From: SIG575 sp045534165
Lineage (GTDB): Bacteria; Bacillota; Clostridia; Oscillospirales; Acutalibacteraceae
Assembly (NCBI GenBank): GCA_045534165.1
Contig: JAZSJD010000055.1
Span: 1-64,000, forward strand
Length of the DNA stretch: 64,000 bases
Direction of reading: 5' to 3'
Shown: piece after piece, positions 33,196 to 41,941 of the stretch
Layout of the letters: every line of letters begins with the position of its first letter
How positions within the stretch are numbered: position 1 is the first letter of the stretch
Program-made: the position numbers and the translations under genes
The notes under the pieces: generated by a model
Database searches by the model: none
What the model was told of the DNA's origin: nothing
What the model saw: only the letters and a program-made list of their open reading frames with translations

Positions 33196-35571
33196 ATGTA
33201 TAATGAATTTTTAACCTTAAGAAAAAAGATCATTGAAAAAGAATTTTCTCGTATGAATAACAAACAACTCGAAGCTGTTCTTCATACTGATGGCCCGCTT
33301 TTAATTCTTGCCGGTGCTGGTAGTGGTAAAACAACAGTAATTGTAAACAGAATATATAATTTAATAAAGTTTGGTAAGGCATATAATTCAAAAAAATGCT
33401 TTTTTAATGTTCAGCCATCTGATATTGAGCTGATGAAAGACTATCTGGACAATAAAACCAGTGACATTTTTGATATTGAAGATTTACTTTCTGTTGATAC
33501 TGCTAAACCATGGCAAATACTTGCTATTACTTTCACAAACAAAGCAGCAGGTGAATTGAAAGAAAGACTTGTCAACCTTCTTGGAAGTCAGGGTGAAGAT
33601 ATCTGGGCAAGCACATTCCACTCTTTTTGTGCTAAAGTCTTAAGACGAGATGGCAGTAAAATAGGTTTTTCTTCAAGTTTTACTATCTATGATACTGACG
33701 ATAGCAAACGAATGATGAAGGAATGTTTGCGTCAGCTTGAAATCAGCGACAAAATGCTGCCGGTAAAAACAGTATTGGCTGAAATAAGCCACGCAAAAGA
33801 TTCACTTATTTCACCGGCTGAATATGCAAAAAACGCAAGCAATGACATCCGATTGCAAATGATTTCACGTGCATACATAAAGTATCAGACTATGCTGAAA
33901 AATGCAGATGCTATGGATTTTGATGATATTATCGTCAATACTGTCAGATTATTTGAAGAACATCCTGATGTTTTGGAGTACTATCAAAACAAATTCAAAT
34001 ATGTAATGGTTGATGAATATCAGGATACGAACCATGTTCAATATAAACTTACAGAATTACTTGCAGGCAAACATAAAAATATTTGTGTTGTTGGTGATGA
34101 TGACCAGAGCATTTATCGTTTCAGGGGAGCGACAATAGAAAATATTTTATCTTTTGAAGAAAGATATAAAAATTCAAAAGTTATAAGACTTGAGCAAAAT
34201 TATCGTTCAACACAAAACATTCTTGATGCTGCAAATGCTGTTATTGCAAATAATGACGGAAGAAAAGGCAAAAATCTTTGGACAGAAAATGGTGAAGGTG
34301 ATTTAATTACTCTCTCTGTTTCTTATGATGAACGTGAGGAAGGCAGATTTATTGCTGACACAATTATTAACAATGTGTCAGATGGCAGAAAATGGTCTGA
34401 CCATACAATTCTTTACAGAATGAACTCTCAATCAAATGCCATTGAAAATGCACTTGTACGCTCAGCAGTACCATATCGTGTTATAGGTGGTCACAGATTC
34501 TACGAAAGAAAAGAAATTAAAGACGCACTTGCATATCTTACCGTAATTAATAATCCATCTGATGATATACGATTAAGACGAATAATTAATGAACCTAAAA
34601 GGGGAATTGGCGATACAACAATCAATCATGCTCTTGAAATTGCCGGTGGATTAGGAACTTCTCTTTATGAAGTTTTATCACACGCAGAAGATTATCCGGT
34701 TCTTTCACGTGCTGAAAGCAAAATTAAATCATTTATTGAGATGATAGAAGACATAAGAATGAAAGCTGATTCTCTTCAACTGAACGAATTATTTGAACTG
34801 ACTATGACAGAAAGCGGTTATTTATCTGCTTTAGCACTTGATCAGGAAACTTATGTTGACAGAACAGAAAACTTGAACGAATTATCATCTAACCTTTTAA
34901 AACATCAGGAAGAAGCAGAAAATCCCAATTTAGGTACTTTTCTTGAAGAAGTTTCATTGATGACAGATATAGATAATTATAATGCGGAAACTGATGCAGT
35001 TACGTTGATGACCCTTCATTCTGCAAAAGGCCTTGAATTTCCATATGTTTTTATAGCTGGTATGGAAGAGGGGATTTTCCCCGGATTGCAATCAATGTAT
35101 GTACCTTCTGAAATTGAGGAAGAGCGCAGATTAGCATATGTAGGAATTACAAGAGCAAAAGAAAAATTATATCTCACAGCAACCAAAACAAGACTTCTGT
35201 TTGGTTCAACATCTCACAACAGACCCTCTCGTTTTGTTGCAGAAATTCCCGCACATCTGATTGATAATATCTCAAAGAAAAGTATTACTACTGCGCAACA
35301 GATTATGTTCCAACAGAAAGAAACAAAACCTGAAAAATCATATTCCATACCTAAACACTATCAGACAAAATCAGAAACAAAATCTTCAACTTCACAAGCC
35401 AATAGTAAAGAAACATATAAAGTTGGAGATACTGTATTGCACAATGCTTTCGGCAAGGGCGTCATTTTGTCAGTACAACCGGTGGGTGGTGACTATTTCT
35501 TGGAAATTGCTTTTGAAAAAGCAAGCACTAAGAAAATAATGGCTGCTTATGCAAAACTTAAAAAGCTTTAA
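33196..35571 (+). CDS. pcrA: ATP-dependent DNA helicase PcrA/UvrD
   Basis: A 791-residue superfamily 1A 3'-5' helicase for repair and replication. All motifs are present: I AGAGSGKTT, Ia ITFTNKAA, II VDEYQDTN, III GDDDQSIYRFRGA, IV QNYRS, V TLHSAKGLEFPYVFIAG and VI RRLAYVGITRAKEKLYL. Between motif I and Ia there is an insert of about 45 residues (GKAYNSKKCFFNVQ to SVDTAKPW) that PcrA of Bacillus lacks. The C-terminal domain after a Ser/Gln/Lys-rich linker (VGDTVLHNAFGKGVIL) is the RNA-polymerase-binding Tudor-like domain. The start at 33196 has GGGTG at 5 bases; 33184 is a weaker alternative. Confidence 0.93.
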   Translation: MYNEFLTLRKKIIEKEFSRMNNKQLEAVLHTDGPLLILAGAGSGKTTVIVNRIYNLIKFGKAYNSKKCFFNVQPSDIELMKDYLDNKTSDIFDIEDLLSVDTAKPWQILAITFTNKAAGELKERLVNLLGSQGEDIWASTFHSFCAKVLRRDGSKIGFSSSFTIYDTDDSKRMMKECLRQLEISDKMLPVKTVLAEISHAKDSLISPAEYAKNASNDIRLQMISRAYIKYQTMLKNADAMDFDDIIVNTVRLFEEHPDVLEYYQNKFKYVMVDEYQDTNHVQYKLTELLAGKHKNICVVGDDDQSIYRFRGATIENILSFEERYKNSKVIRLEQNYRSTQNILDAANAVIANNDGRKGKNLWTENGEGDLITLSVSYDEREEGRFIADTIINNVSDGRKWSDHTILYRMNSQSNAIENALVRSAVPYRVIGGHRFYERKEIKDALAYLTVINNPSDDIRLRRIINEPKRGIGDTTINHALEIAGGLGTSLYEVLSHAEDYPVLSRAESKIKSFIEMIEDIRMKADSLQLNELFELTMTESGYLSALALDQETYVDRTENLNELSSNLLKHQEEAENPNLGTFLEEVSLMTDIDNYNAETDAVTLMTLHSAKGLEFPYVFIAGMEEGIFPGLQSMYVPSEIEEERRLAYVGITRAKEKLYLTATKTRLLFGSTSHNRPSRFVAEIPAHLIDNISKKSITTAQQIMFQQKETKPEKSYSIPKHYQTKSETKSSTSQANSKETYKVGDTVLHNAFGKGVILSVQPVGGDYFLEIAFEKASTKKIMAAYAKLKKL

Positions 35572-35579
35572 TTCTTGTG

Positions 35580-35608
35580 TTGACCAAAAAGATATATTGT
35601 GATAAAAT
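35580..35608 (+). promoter_or_regulatory. Promoter of the glycosyltransferase gene
   Basis: TTGACC (35580-35585), a 17-base spacer and TAAAAT (35603-35608), 34 bases before the ATG. Confidence 0.65.
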
Positions 35609-35641
35609 TAAATGTACTTTAAGTTTTATGGAGGGAATGAA

Positions 35642-36841
35642 ATGTCAAAGAACAATTCTAAAAATCCTAAGATAGTTTTTTATATTGCACATATTGAATT
35701 ACCTGACATCAACGCACTTGCACACAGAGTAATCGCAAACTGTGTAGCCCTCAGAGAAGCAGGATACAAACCTATTTTAATTGGTTACAGTAAAGATAAG
35801 TCAACACCAAAAGAAATCGAAAAAACACATTTTGTTGTGAATGGTTTTGATTGTTATAACATTCCATATCCAATTTCAAATTTAGATTGGGCAAAAGATG
35901 CAATATCCTATAAAAGAATTAACAAATTAATTTCAACATACCTCGATGAAGGTGTTCATTCAATTGTCTGTTGCAGTATTGGCTCAACTAACTTTTACGG
36001 TCTGATGCGATTTGCAAAAAAGCACGGTATTCATATGGTTTCTGATACTGAAGACTGGTTTGATGAATTTAAAGGTAACATAATCAGAAGAACATACAAA
36101 AAATTGGACGAAGAGATTTATGTTAAGGTGTTAAAACCAAAAATTAAAAACGTTATTACAATAAGCTCATTTCTCTATAATTATTATACAAAAGAACATA
36201 ACTGCAATTGTCTTATTGTACCTTCGTTAACAATTTCAACTGATAAACGATTCCAGAATTTACCTGAATATAAATACGACGGTACTCTCAGATACGTTTA
36301 TTCCGGTAATCCCGGTTTTAAAGGCAGTAAAGACAGAGTTGACTGGTGTGTACACGCGTTTGCTAAAAATGCTCCCGAACACGCAAAATTTGATATATTT
36401 GGAATATCAAAAAATGATTTTATTGCTCTCTACCCTGAATACGAACAGGATACTGTTGATTCAAGAATAACATTCCATGGTTTTTGCGACAACAAGACCT
36501 GTCTTGAAGCAATTGCAAGAGCAGATTTTTCGTTATTTGCAAGAATGATCACACAAGCAACATTGGCAGGTTTTCCGACTAAATTCTCAGAGTGTCTCAC
36601 AATGGGTGTACCATCAGTTACAACACCAACCAGTGATTTAGCTTCATATATTATAAATGGTGAAAATGGTTTTATTTCAAAAGAGGCAACCTATGATTCT
36701 TTTGAAAAAACATTCAAAGAATCATGCCAGGTAACAGGGGAACAAATAACTGAAATACACAAAAACTGTAAAAAGAACAAGAGTCTTGATTGTATGTCAT
36801 ATGTTGAAAAACTCGGGAATTATTTTGATAACTTAAAATAA
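35642..36841 (+). CDS. GT-B fold glycosyltransferase (GT4-like)
   Basis: A 399-residue protein resembling GT4 glycosyltransferases. The N-terminal half has an acceptor-domain pattern (YIAHIELPDINALAHRV at its start), and the C-terminal half has the donor-domain motifs RYVYSGNPGFKGSKDR (~220), ITFHGF (~277) and FPTKFSECLTMGVPSVTT (~318), where the ExxxxxxxE-type motif is imperfect (Phe-Ser-Glu then Gly-Val-Pro). It has no membrane segment. Sugar donor and acceptor are unknown. It stands alone with its own promoter and bidirectional terminator; no other cell-envelope sugar gene is beside it. GGAGGG precedes the ATG at 35642. Confidence 0.72.
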   Translation: MSKNNSKNPKIVFYIAHIELPDINALAHRVIANCVALREAGYKPILIGYSKDKSTPKEIEKTHFVVNGFDCYNIPYPISNLDWAKDAISYKRINKLISTYLDEGVHSIVCCSIGSTNFYGLMRFAKKHGIHMVSDTEDWFDEFKGNIIRRTYKKLDEEIYVKVLKPKIKNVITISSFLYNYYTKEHNCNCLIVPSLTISTDKRFQNLPEYKYDGTLRYVYSGNPGFKGSKDRVDWCVHAFAKNAPEHAKFDIFGISKNDFIALYPEYEQDTVDSRITFHGFCDNKTCLEAIARADFSLFARMITQATLAGFPTKFSECLTMGVPSVTTPTSDLASYIINGENGFISKEATYDSFEKTFKESCQVTGEQITEIHKNCKKNKSLDCMSYVEKLGNYFDNLK

Positions 36842-36845
36842 TAAA

Positions 36846-36872
36846 AACGCCTTGGGAATTTCTCAAGGCGTT
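36846..36872. terminator. Bidirectional terminator between two convergent genes
   Basis: The stem AACGCCTTG/CAAGGCGTT with a 9-base loop has A and T runs on either side; rodA-like ends just after it on the minus strand. Confidence 0.8.
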
Positions 36873-36878
36873 AAATAT

Positions 36879-38063
36879 TTATTTGTAATTAGAATATGGA
36901 GTACTGATTCCTGTAATTCTGAAGTTTTCAGGTTCAATTTCGATATTCTGCCTATAAATACTCATTATCAGTCCGACTGCAACGTAAATTGATAGGGTTG
37001 AAGAACCACCGGCACTCATAAACGGAAGGGTAATACCGATAACAGGCAAAAGCTGCAGGCACATACCAATATTAATTACAATCTGCGAAAGAATCATAAA
37101 AGCAAGACCGTAACAAATTAATGTACCTGAATTTTCTTTAGAACGTCGACCATTATTTATTATTCGCAAAACTATAAATGTAAATAATATTAAAAGTCCG
37201 ATGCAACCAACGAAGCCTAATTCTTCGCCAATAACGGAAAGAATCATATCATTTCGGCTTTCCGGCACAATACCATTCTGTGTAAAAGTACCATTAAATA
37301 AACCTTTGCCAAAAAATCCACCTGAGCCTATGGCTTTAGTACAATAATTCTGCTGATAAATTACATCACTGTATGATTCAGGGAAAAACAAAGCCAAAAA
37401 ACGTTCTTTCTGAATTTCCGAAAAAATCTTTGACCATACAACGGGTATCATTGCAATAACCGCCAATAAACCAACTGCAAAGTATCTGAGCTTTACGTTG
37501 CCAACAAACATCATACCAACGAAAATAATTACAAACACAAGTGCAGAACCAATATCACCGGTAAGAGCTACCAGACCTGCATATGCAGCACCATGTAAAG
37601 TAAGCAGAATTATATGAACGAATTTATCAATTTTGTCAGACACTAACTCGATATGTACAGAAAAAGTAATTACAAAAGCTATTTTTACTACCTCTGAAGG
37701 TTGAAAAAAGAATGAATTAGTAATTTTAAGCCATGTTTTAGCATCGCTTCTTGCATCAGGACCTACACCGAAGAAAAATAAAGAAACCATCAGCAAAAAG
37801 GCTACACCGGCAATTGCAGGCCAGATTTTTATTATAAGTTCATAGTCAATCAATGAAATAATTATCGAAACGATAATACCAAGAACAATCGCAATTATCA
37901 TTGTTCTCACATCACGGGAAAAAAGCTGATCTTCAGTCAGCGTATACATTGTAGCGCTATGAACAAGAATCGCACCAAAAGAAGATGCAATAATACAAAG
38001 AAACATTAATATCCAATCAGTGCCTTTAAAAAATTTATTAATGTTTTTACGTAAACTTTCCAA
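36879..38063 (-). CDS. RodA/FtsW/SpoVE-family peptidoglycan polymerase
   Basis: A 394-residue SEDS glycosyltransferase with about ten membrane segments, which polymerises lipid II into glycan strands together with a class B PBP. SEDS marks are WLKITNSFFFQPSEVVKIAF (~120, given in part), the catalytic-type Asp in TGDIGSALVF (~175), GIVPESRNDMILSVIGEELGFVG (~270, here split as VPESRND and IGEELGFVG) and LPFMSAGGSS (~355). The start is the TTG at 38063 behind AGAGGTG; a longer frame from 38114 runs into the secG terminator and is rejected. RodA is more likely than FtsW from the whole pattern, but the split is not certain. Confidence 0.85.
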   Translation of the reverse strand: MESLRKNINKFFKGTDWILMFLCIIASSFGAILVHSATMYTLTEDQLFSRDVRTMIIAIVLGIIVSIIISLIDYELIIKIWPAIAGVAFLLMVSLFFFGVGPDARSDAKTWLKITNSFFFQPSEVVKIAFVITFSVHIELVSDKIDKFVHIILLTLHGAAYAGLVALTGDIGSALVFVIIFVGMMFVGNVKLRYFAVGLLAVIAMIPVVWSKIFSEIQKERFLALFFPESYSDVIYQQNYCTKAIGSGGFFGKGLFNGTFTQNGIVPESRNDMILSVIGEELGFVGCIGLLILFTFIVLRIINNGRRSKENSGTLICYGLAFMILSQIVINIGMCLQLLPVIGITLPFMSAGGSSTLSIYVAVGLIMSIYRQNIEIEPENFRITGISTPYSNYK

Positions 38064-38090
38064 AGAAATCACCTCTGTAAGTTTATTTTC

Positions 38091-38121
38091 TAAAAAAATA
38101 AGCTCACCAAACAAGGTGAGC
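38091..38121 (-). terminator. Terminator after secG
   Basis: On the minus strand the stem GCTCACC/GGTGAGC with a 6-base loop is followed by TTATTTTTTT, between secG and the rodA-like gene. Confidence 0.85.
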
Positions 38122-38137
38122 CTTACAACTTAGCCTC

Positions 38138-38389
38138 TTATCTGAGAAAAGCAATAACAACACAAGTAGCCAATGTCAAAACAAAGAACAAAGCTGCAAC
38201 CAATTTAGTTATCTTTGCAAGCTTAGCTTCCATTGTACGACCCTTATTCTTACCAAAGAAAGTATCTGCACCACCGGCAATTGCACCTGAAAGACCTGCT
38301 GATTTGCTTTCCTGAAGAAGAACAACAACAACAAGGAAGATTGATAATAAAATAAGACCGGCAGCCAAAGCGATTTCGTAAATTTCCAT
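38138..38389 (-). CDS. secG: Preprotein translocase subunit SecG
   Basis: An 83-residue small membrane protein of the Sec translocon. It has two hydrophobic segments (IALAAGLILLSIFLVVVVL and VAALFFVLTLATCVVIAFL) with the hallmark LLQESKSAGLSGAIAGGADTFFGKNKGR between them (QESKSAGLSG and GGADTFFGKNKG). The ATG at 38389 follows GGAGG at 11 bases; an ATG 18 bases upstream would contain that site within its own codons. A terminator follows. Confidence 0.9.
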   Translation of the reverse strand: MEIYEIALAAGLILLSIFLVVVVLLQESKSAGLSGAIAGGADTFFGKNKGRTMEAKLAKITKLVAALFFVLTLATCVVIAFLR

Positions 38390-38517
38390 ACTATATAGAA
38401 CCTCCATATGTTATTTCCGATATATTCTATCACAGTAAGAAAAAAAAAGCAAGTCTTTTATTTAATATTTTTATTAAAATCCTGTATAACTTGAAGTAAT
38501 TTGAAAATAATATATCC

Positions 38518-38586
38518 ACGATAAGAAGAAAAGCGTTTGCTCTTATCGTTTAATGCTGATTGAGTTGGGATGCCGATTCAATCAGC
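38518..38586. other. Two adjacent perfect hairpins before tsaE
   Basis: The intergenic region 38390-38657 holds no gene. It contains hairpin ACGATAAGA/TCTTATCGT (38518-38549) and hairpin GCTGATTGA/TCAATCAGC (38555-38586), each 9 bp with 14-base loops and only 5 bases between. Neither has a clear T run. They could be a small RNA, an untranslated leader or a terminator pair. Confidence 0.4.
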
Positions 38587-38603
38587 TAAATTTTAAATTG
38601 ATA

Positions 38604-38631
38604 TTTACTTTTTATTTTAAAGTGGTATAAT
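38604..38631 (+). promoter_or_regulatory. Promoter of the tsaE-tsaB-rpiB operon
   Basis: TTTACT (38604-38609), a 16-base spacer and TATAAT (38626-38631), 27 bases before the ATG. Confidence 0.5.
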
Positions 38632-38657
38632 AATAAAAAACAATATTGGAGTACATA

Positions 38658-39092
38658 ATGAAACAATATTTTTCTTATAATGCGACAGACACTGAAAACA
38701 TCGCATCTGAATTTGCAAAATCGCTGACTGAAAATGAAGTGCTTGCAATGTTCGGCACTCTCGGAATGGGAAAAACAGCATTTGTAAGAGGTCTTGCAAA
38801 AGGTCTTGGCAACACATCTGAAATCAGCAGTCCAACATTTGCAATTGTTCATGACTATGGCGGAAATCCCCATTTATATCATTTTGATATGTACAGAATC
38901 AGTACCTGGGATGACTTATATTCTACAGGTTTTTTTGATTATCTTGATATGGGTGGTATCCTCGCCGTTGAATGGAGCGAAAACATAGAAAATGTTTTGC
39001 CGGAAAACTATACAAAAATTGTTTTTGAAAAAGGTAATCGGGACAATGAACGTATAATCTCAATATACGATGCAGGGGAGGCAAATGAATGA
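38658..39092 (+). CDS. tsaE: tRNA threonylcarbamoyladenosine biosynthesis ATPase TsaE
   Basis: A 144-residue ATPase that works with TsaB and TsaD to place t6A at position 37 of ANN-reading tRNAs. The P-loop is GTLGMGKTAFVRG (~35-47), followed by SSPTFAIVHDY (~59), FDMYRIS and a Walker-B-like VEWSENIENVLP (~105). The ATG at 38658 follows TTGGAG at 7 bases. The stop overlaps tsaB by four bases. tsaD is not in the window. Confidence 0.93.
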   Translation: MKQYFSYNATDTENIASEFAKSLTENEVLAMFGTLGMGKTAFVRGLAKGLGNTSEISSPTFAIVHDYGGNPHLYHFDMYRISTWDDLYSTGFFDYLDMGGILAVEWSENIENVLPENYTKIVFEKGNRDNERIISIYDAGEANE

Positions 39093-39787
39093 TTGTGTTA
39101 GGAATTGACAGCTCCGCTACTTCTGTAAGTGTTGCTGTATTAAAAGATAATAAGTTGTTAAGTGAAGTTTATGCTGATACAGGACTTACACACAGTCAGA
39201 CATTACTTCCTATGATAGATAATTGTCTAAAAATGGCAACTATTGATATATCTGACGTTGATTTGCTCGCTGTTTCTAATGGTCCCGGATCATTCACAGG
39301 TGTCAGAATAGGTATTGCAACTGTAAAGGGTATTGCCTTTACAAACAATATTCCGTGTGCTGAAATTTCAACACTTGAATGTATGGCATATAACATATCT
39401 GATTTTGATGGAATCATTTGTTCTGTTATGGATGCCCGTTGCAATCAGGTTTATACAGCTTTTTTTGAAAACCAGAACAACTGCAAAGTGAACCGTTTGT
39501 CAGAAGATTCAGCAATTTCAATTGATGAATTAGGCAAAAAAATCTCTCAGCTAAACAAAAAAGTTATTTTAGTCGGAGACGGTGCTGAAATATGCTACAA
39601 TAAACTTGACGGAAACAATAACAATTTAATTCTTGCACCATTATCAGCAAGAAAACAAAGAGCGTCAGGTGTTGCATTGTCAGCCCTAAATGCCAAAACA
39701 CTCAGTGGCAAAGAAGTAAAAGTCAATTATATTCGTTTACCGCAAGCTCAGAGAGAGCTTGCAAAAAAACAACTGAACGGAGGTTAA
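39089..39787 (+). CDS. tsaB: tRNA threonylcarbamoyladenosine biosynthesis protein TsaB
   Basis: A 232-residue ASKHA-fold protein, partner and scaffold of TsaD in t6A synthesis. The N-terminal phosphate block GIDSSATSVSVAV (~4-16) and SNGPGSFTGVRIG (~67-79) are typical, as is VMDARCNQVYTAFF (~113). It lacks metal-binding HxxxH residues, as usual for TsaB. It overlaps tsaE and is followed after 3 bases by rpiB. Confidence 0.93.
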   Translation: MIVLGIDSSATSVSVAVLKDNKLLSEVYADTGLTHSQTLLPMIDNCLKMATIDISDVDLLAVSNGPGSFTGVRIGIATVKGIAFTNNIPCAEISTLECMAYNISDFDGIICSVMDARCNQVYTAFFENQNNCKVNRLSEDSAISIDELGKKISQLNKKVILVGDGAEICYNKLDGNNNNLILAPLSARKQRASGVALSALNAKTLSGKEVKVNYIRLPQAQRELAKKQLNGG

Positions 39788-39790
39788 AAT

Positions 39791-40231
39791 ATGTTAGCAA
39801 TAGGTTGTGACCATGGCGGTTTTAAATTAAAAGAAGAAATAATTAATTATCTTAAAACTGCAGGTGTAGAATTTAAAGATTTTGGCACTTACAACGAAAG
39901 CAGTGTCGATTATCCCGATATTGCTCACGTGGTTTGCGAAAGCATTTTGAACGGTGAGTGTGAAAATGCTGTTCTTGTTTGCGGAACAGGTATTGGCATT
40001 TCAATTGCAGCAAATAAACACAAAGGAATAAGAGCTGCTGTTTGTTCTGATGAATTCTCAGCTAAATTTACACGTCTGCATAATGATGCAAATGTTCTCT
40101 GTTTAGGTGGCAGGGTAGTTGGTCCCGGACTTGCTTGTGAATTAGTTGATATCTTCCTCAACACAGAGTTTGAAGGCGGAAGACATCTTCTGCGAGTTAA
40201 TAAGATTACTGAAATCGAAAATAAAAATTAA
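39791..40231 (+). CDS. rpiB: Ribose-5-phosphate isomerase B
   Basis: A 146-residue enzyme of the RpiB/LacAB fold that interconverts ribose 5-phosphate and ribulose 5-phosphate. Active-site blocks are GCDHGGFKLKEEI (~4-16), VDYPDIAH (~40) and the catalytic Cys with the anion loop CGTGIGISIAANK (~66-78), then DEFSAKFTRLHNDANVLCLG (~90, in part). AACGGAGG lies just before the ATG. It is the last gene of its operon and is followed by the hairpin that covers the spoIIM ribosome site. Confidence 0.94.
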   Translation: MLAIGCDHGGFKLKEEIINYLKTAGVEFKDFGTYNESSVDYPDIAHVVCESILNGECENAVLVCGTGIGISIAANKHKGIRAAVCSDEFSAKFTRLHNDANVLCLGGRVVGPGLACELVDIFLNTEFEGGRHLLRVNKITEIENKN

Positions 40232-40249
40232 ATTAACACATAAAAAATT

Positions 40250-40298
40250 CCTCCTTGAATATATTTGACTTAGAAGTTAAAATTCAAGGAGGTTTTTT
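40250..40298 (+). terminator. Terminator hairpin that includes the spoIIM ribosome binding site
   Basis: CCTCCTTGAAT (40250-40260) pairs perfectly with ATTCAAGGAGG (40282-40292) around a 21-base loop, and A6 (40242-40247) can pair with T6 (40293-40298). The 3' arm AAGGAGG is the Shine-Dalgarno of spoIIM, whose ATG begins at 40299. The hairpin plus T6 acts as a terminator for rpiB and would hide the spoIIM site in read-through RNA. Confidence 0.8.
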
Positions 40299-40943
40299 AT
40301 GGATATTAAATTTTATAAGCTGCATAAGGCAAAAAACAATCATTTAGGCGGTTTTGTTGTACAAGCAAGCAAACACATTAAAATACTTATATTATTTGTT
40401 ATACTTGTAACCGGAATGATCATAGGAAATTTTTTATTGAAAATCAATGACAATACTTACATTATTACCAAAAATATTTTCAGTGAATATACATTATCGT
40501 TAACGGAGAGAACACTATTACAGCACTTTTTAAATCAATGCACAATAAACATATCAATGCTTTTTATATATTTTATATCAGGACTTTGCGCAATAGGTTT
40601 TCCGACACCAATAATTTTCACCTTATTAAAAGGAATCAGTATAGGTGCATTAAGTACGTTTTTATATTCAGAGTATACACTAAAAGGCTTTGTTTATTGT
40701 ATACTGATTCTTTATCCTATACAAATTGTCTTAAATCTGATAATTCTGAAAGCAGGCAAAGAAAGCCTGACAATGTCAAAAAATATTTTCAAAATATTAA
40801 CTGAACAAAAGCAAAAAAGCGAAGATAACAATTATTTTAAAATATATTTATTACATTATCTCGTGTTAGTTTCAGTCACAATTCTGATTTCACTTATATG
40901 TTCACTATTGTCAATATACATTGTTCCTTTATTTAAATTTTAG
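40299..40943 (+). CDS. spoIIM: Stage II sporulation protein M (SpoIIM-like)
   Basis: A 214-residue membrane protein with about five membrane segments, matching the SpoIIM family, part of the DMP complex that drives engulfment during sporulation. The first segment ILILFVILVTGMIIGNFLL follows a short basic N-terminus, and the central FISGLCAIGFPTPIIFTLLKGISIGAL (in part GFPTPIIF, LKGISIGAL) is a family block. The ribosome site AAGGAGG is perfect, but it lies in a terminator hairpin with the rpiB 3' region. A transcript started within the loop would lack the sequestering arm. The stop overlaps that of the convergent recombinase gene by four bases. Confidence 0.85.
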   Translation: MDIKFYKLHKAKNNHLGGFVVQASKHIKILILFVILVTGMIIGNFLLKINDNTYIITKNIFSEYTLSLTERTLLQHFLNQCTINISMLFIYFISGLCAIGFPTPIIFTLLKGISIGALSTFLYSEYTLKGFVYCILILYPIQIVLNLIILKAGKESLTMSKNIFKILTEQKQKSEDNNYFKIYLLHYLVLVSVTILISLICSLLSIYIVPLFKF

Positions 40944-41932
40944 ATTTCTTCATTATCTGAAATAGTATTAAGAGGATTAAGATTTACTGCATTGCGCAAT
41001 TGTTCATCAGCAACATGAGTATAAATCTGGGTTGTAGATAAATTTTCGTGTCCGAGTATTTCTTTCAGCAACAACACATCAACGTCACCATATTGATACA
41101 TCAGTGTCGCAGCAGTATGCCTGAGTTTATGAGTTGAAAATCCGAGTTCATTCAAACCTGATTTTTCAAGAGCTTTTTCTACAATCAGCTGAACAGATCT
41201 TCTACTTATTCTTTGATTATTCCTGCTGATAAACATGGCCTCACGGTCTTTTACACCATCAACAGGTCTTACTTTCAGGTAATTATTGATTGCCATAACA
41301 CAAGCAGAATTAAGGTAGATTTTTCTCTCTTTATTTCCTTTACCGGTAACAGTCATAGAGTTATCATCATAAATATCTGCCAGATTAAGATTAACTAATT
41401 CGGCAAGACGAAGTCCGCAATTAAGAAACAAAGTCAGTATACAGAAATCTCTTTCTTTGTTAGGGTTCGAATCATTATACACACAATTAAGTAACATTCT
41501 GCTTTGTTCAAGGGTCAGATATTTAGGGAGAGTCTTCTTTAGTTTTGGTGCTTCCAACTCTAAAAAAGGGTTGTCTTTTAAAACTTTTTCTCTTGAATGA
41601 AGATATTTAAAAAATGATTTGAGAGAAGTTACCTTTCTTGCCCTTGCAGTTGCATCATTATCTCTGTCATTTTTGCAATATAAAAGAAAATCATATCCAT
41701 CATCCAATGAAATTTTTTCCAGAAACTTTTCATCAATATCAGAAATATCAATGTCTTCAAATTTAGCATCTTTATCAACCAACTTTCTGCTGACTTTCAT
41801 AAAACGCAGAAAAGTCCTTAAATCTGAAGCATACTCAAGGACAGTTAATGAAGATTTATTTTTCACAACTTCAAGATATGTTAAAAACTTTTTCAGATGA
41901 AAGGGGAGTTCGGAAAAATCTTCTCTTTTCAT
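40940..41932 (-). CDS. Tyrosine recombinase, XerC/XerD type
   Basis: A 330-residue site-specific recombinase with an N-terminal SAM-like core-binding domain (residues ~10-125) and a C-terminal catalytic domain. The catalytic residues are visible: Arg in NCGLRLAEL (~182), HKLRHTAAT (~275) with His and Arg, the GHENLSTTQIYTH block (~297) with His and the nucleophile Tyr. Length and setting between tatD and a convergent gene, without attachment sites or phage genes, suggest a chromosomal Xer protein rather than an integrase. The ATG at 41932 is used because AGGTG lies 7 bases upstream; it starts 9 bases after the tatD stop. Confidence 0.85.
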   Translation of the reverse strand: MKREDFSELPFHLKKFLTYLEVVKNKSSLTVLEYASDLRTFLRFMKVSRKLVDKDAKFEDIDISDIDEKFLEKISLDDGYDFLLYCKNDRDNDATARARKVTSLKSFFKYLHSREKVLKDNPFLELEAPKLKKTLPKYLTLEQSRMLLNCVYNDSNPNKERDFCILTLFLNCGLRLAELVNLNLADIYDDNSMTVTGKGNKERKIYLNSACVMAINNYLKVRPVDGVKDREAMFISRNNQRISRRSVQLIVEKALEKSGLNELGFSTHKLRHTAATLMYQYGDVDVLLLKEILGHENLSTTQIYTHVADEQLRNAVNLNPLNTISDNEEI

Positions 41933-41941
41933 TCTAATCAC

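Noticed and set aside
40940..41932. Phage or element integrase
   Set aside because: It is embedded in a metG-tatD housekeeping run, with no phage genes, attachment repeats or tRNA target nearby; a chromosomal Xer protein fits better.
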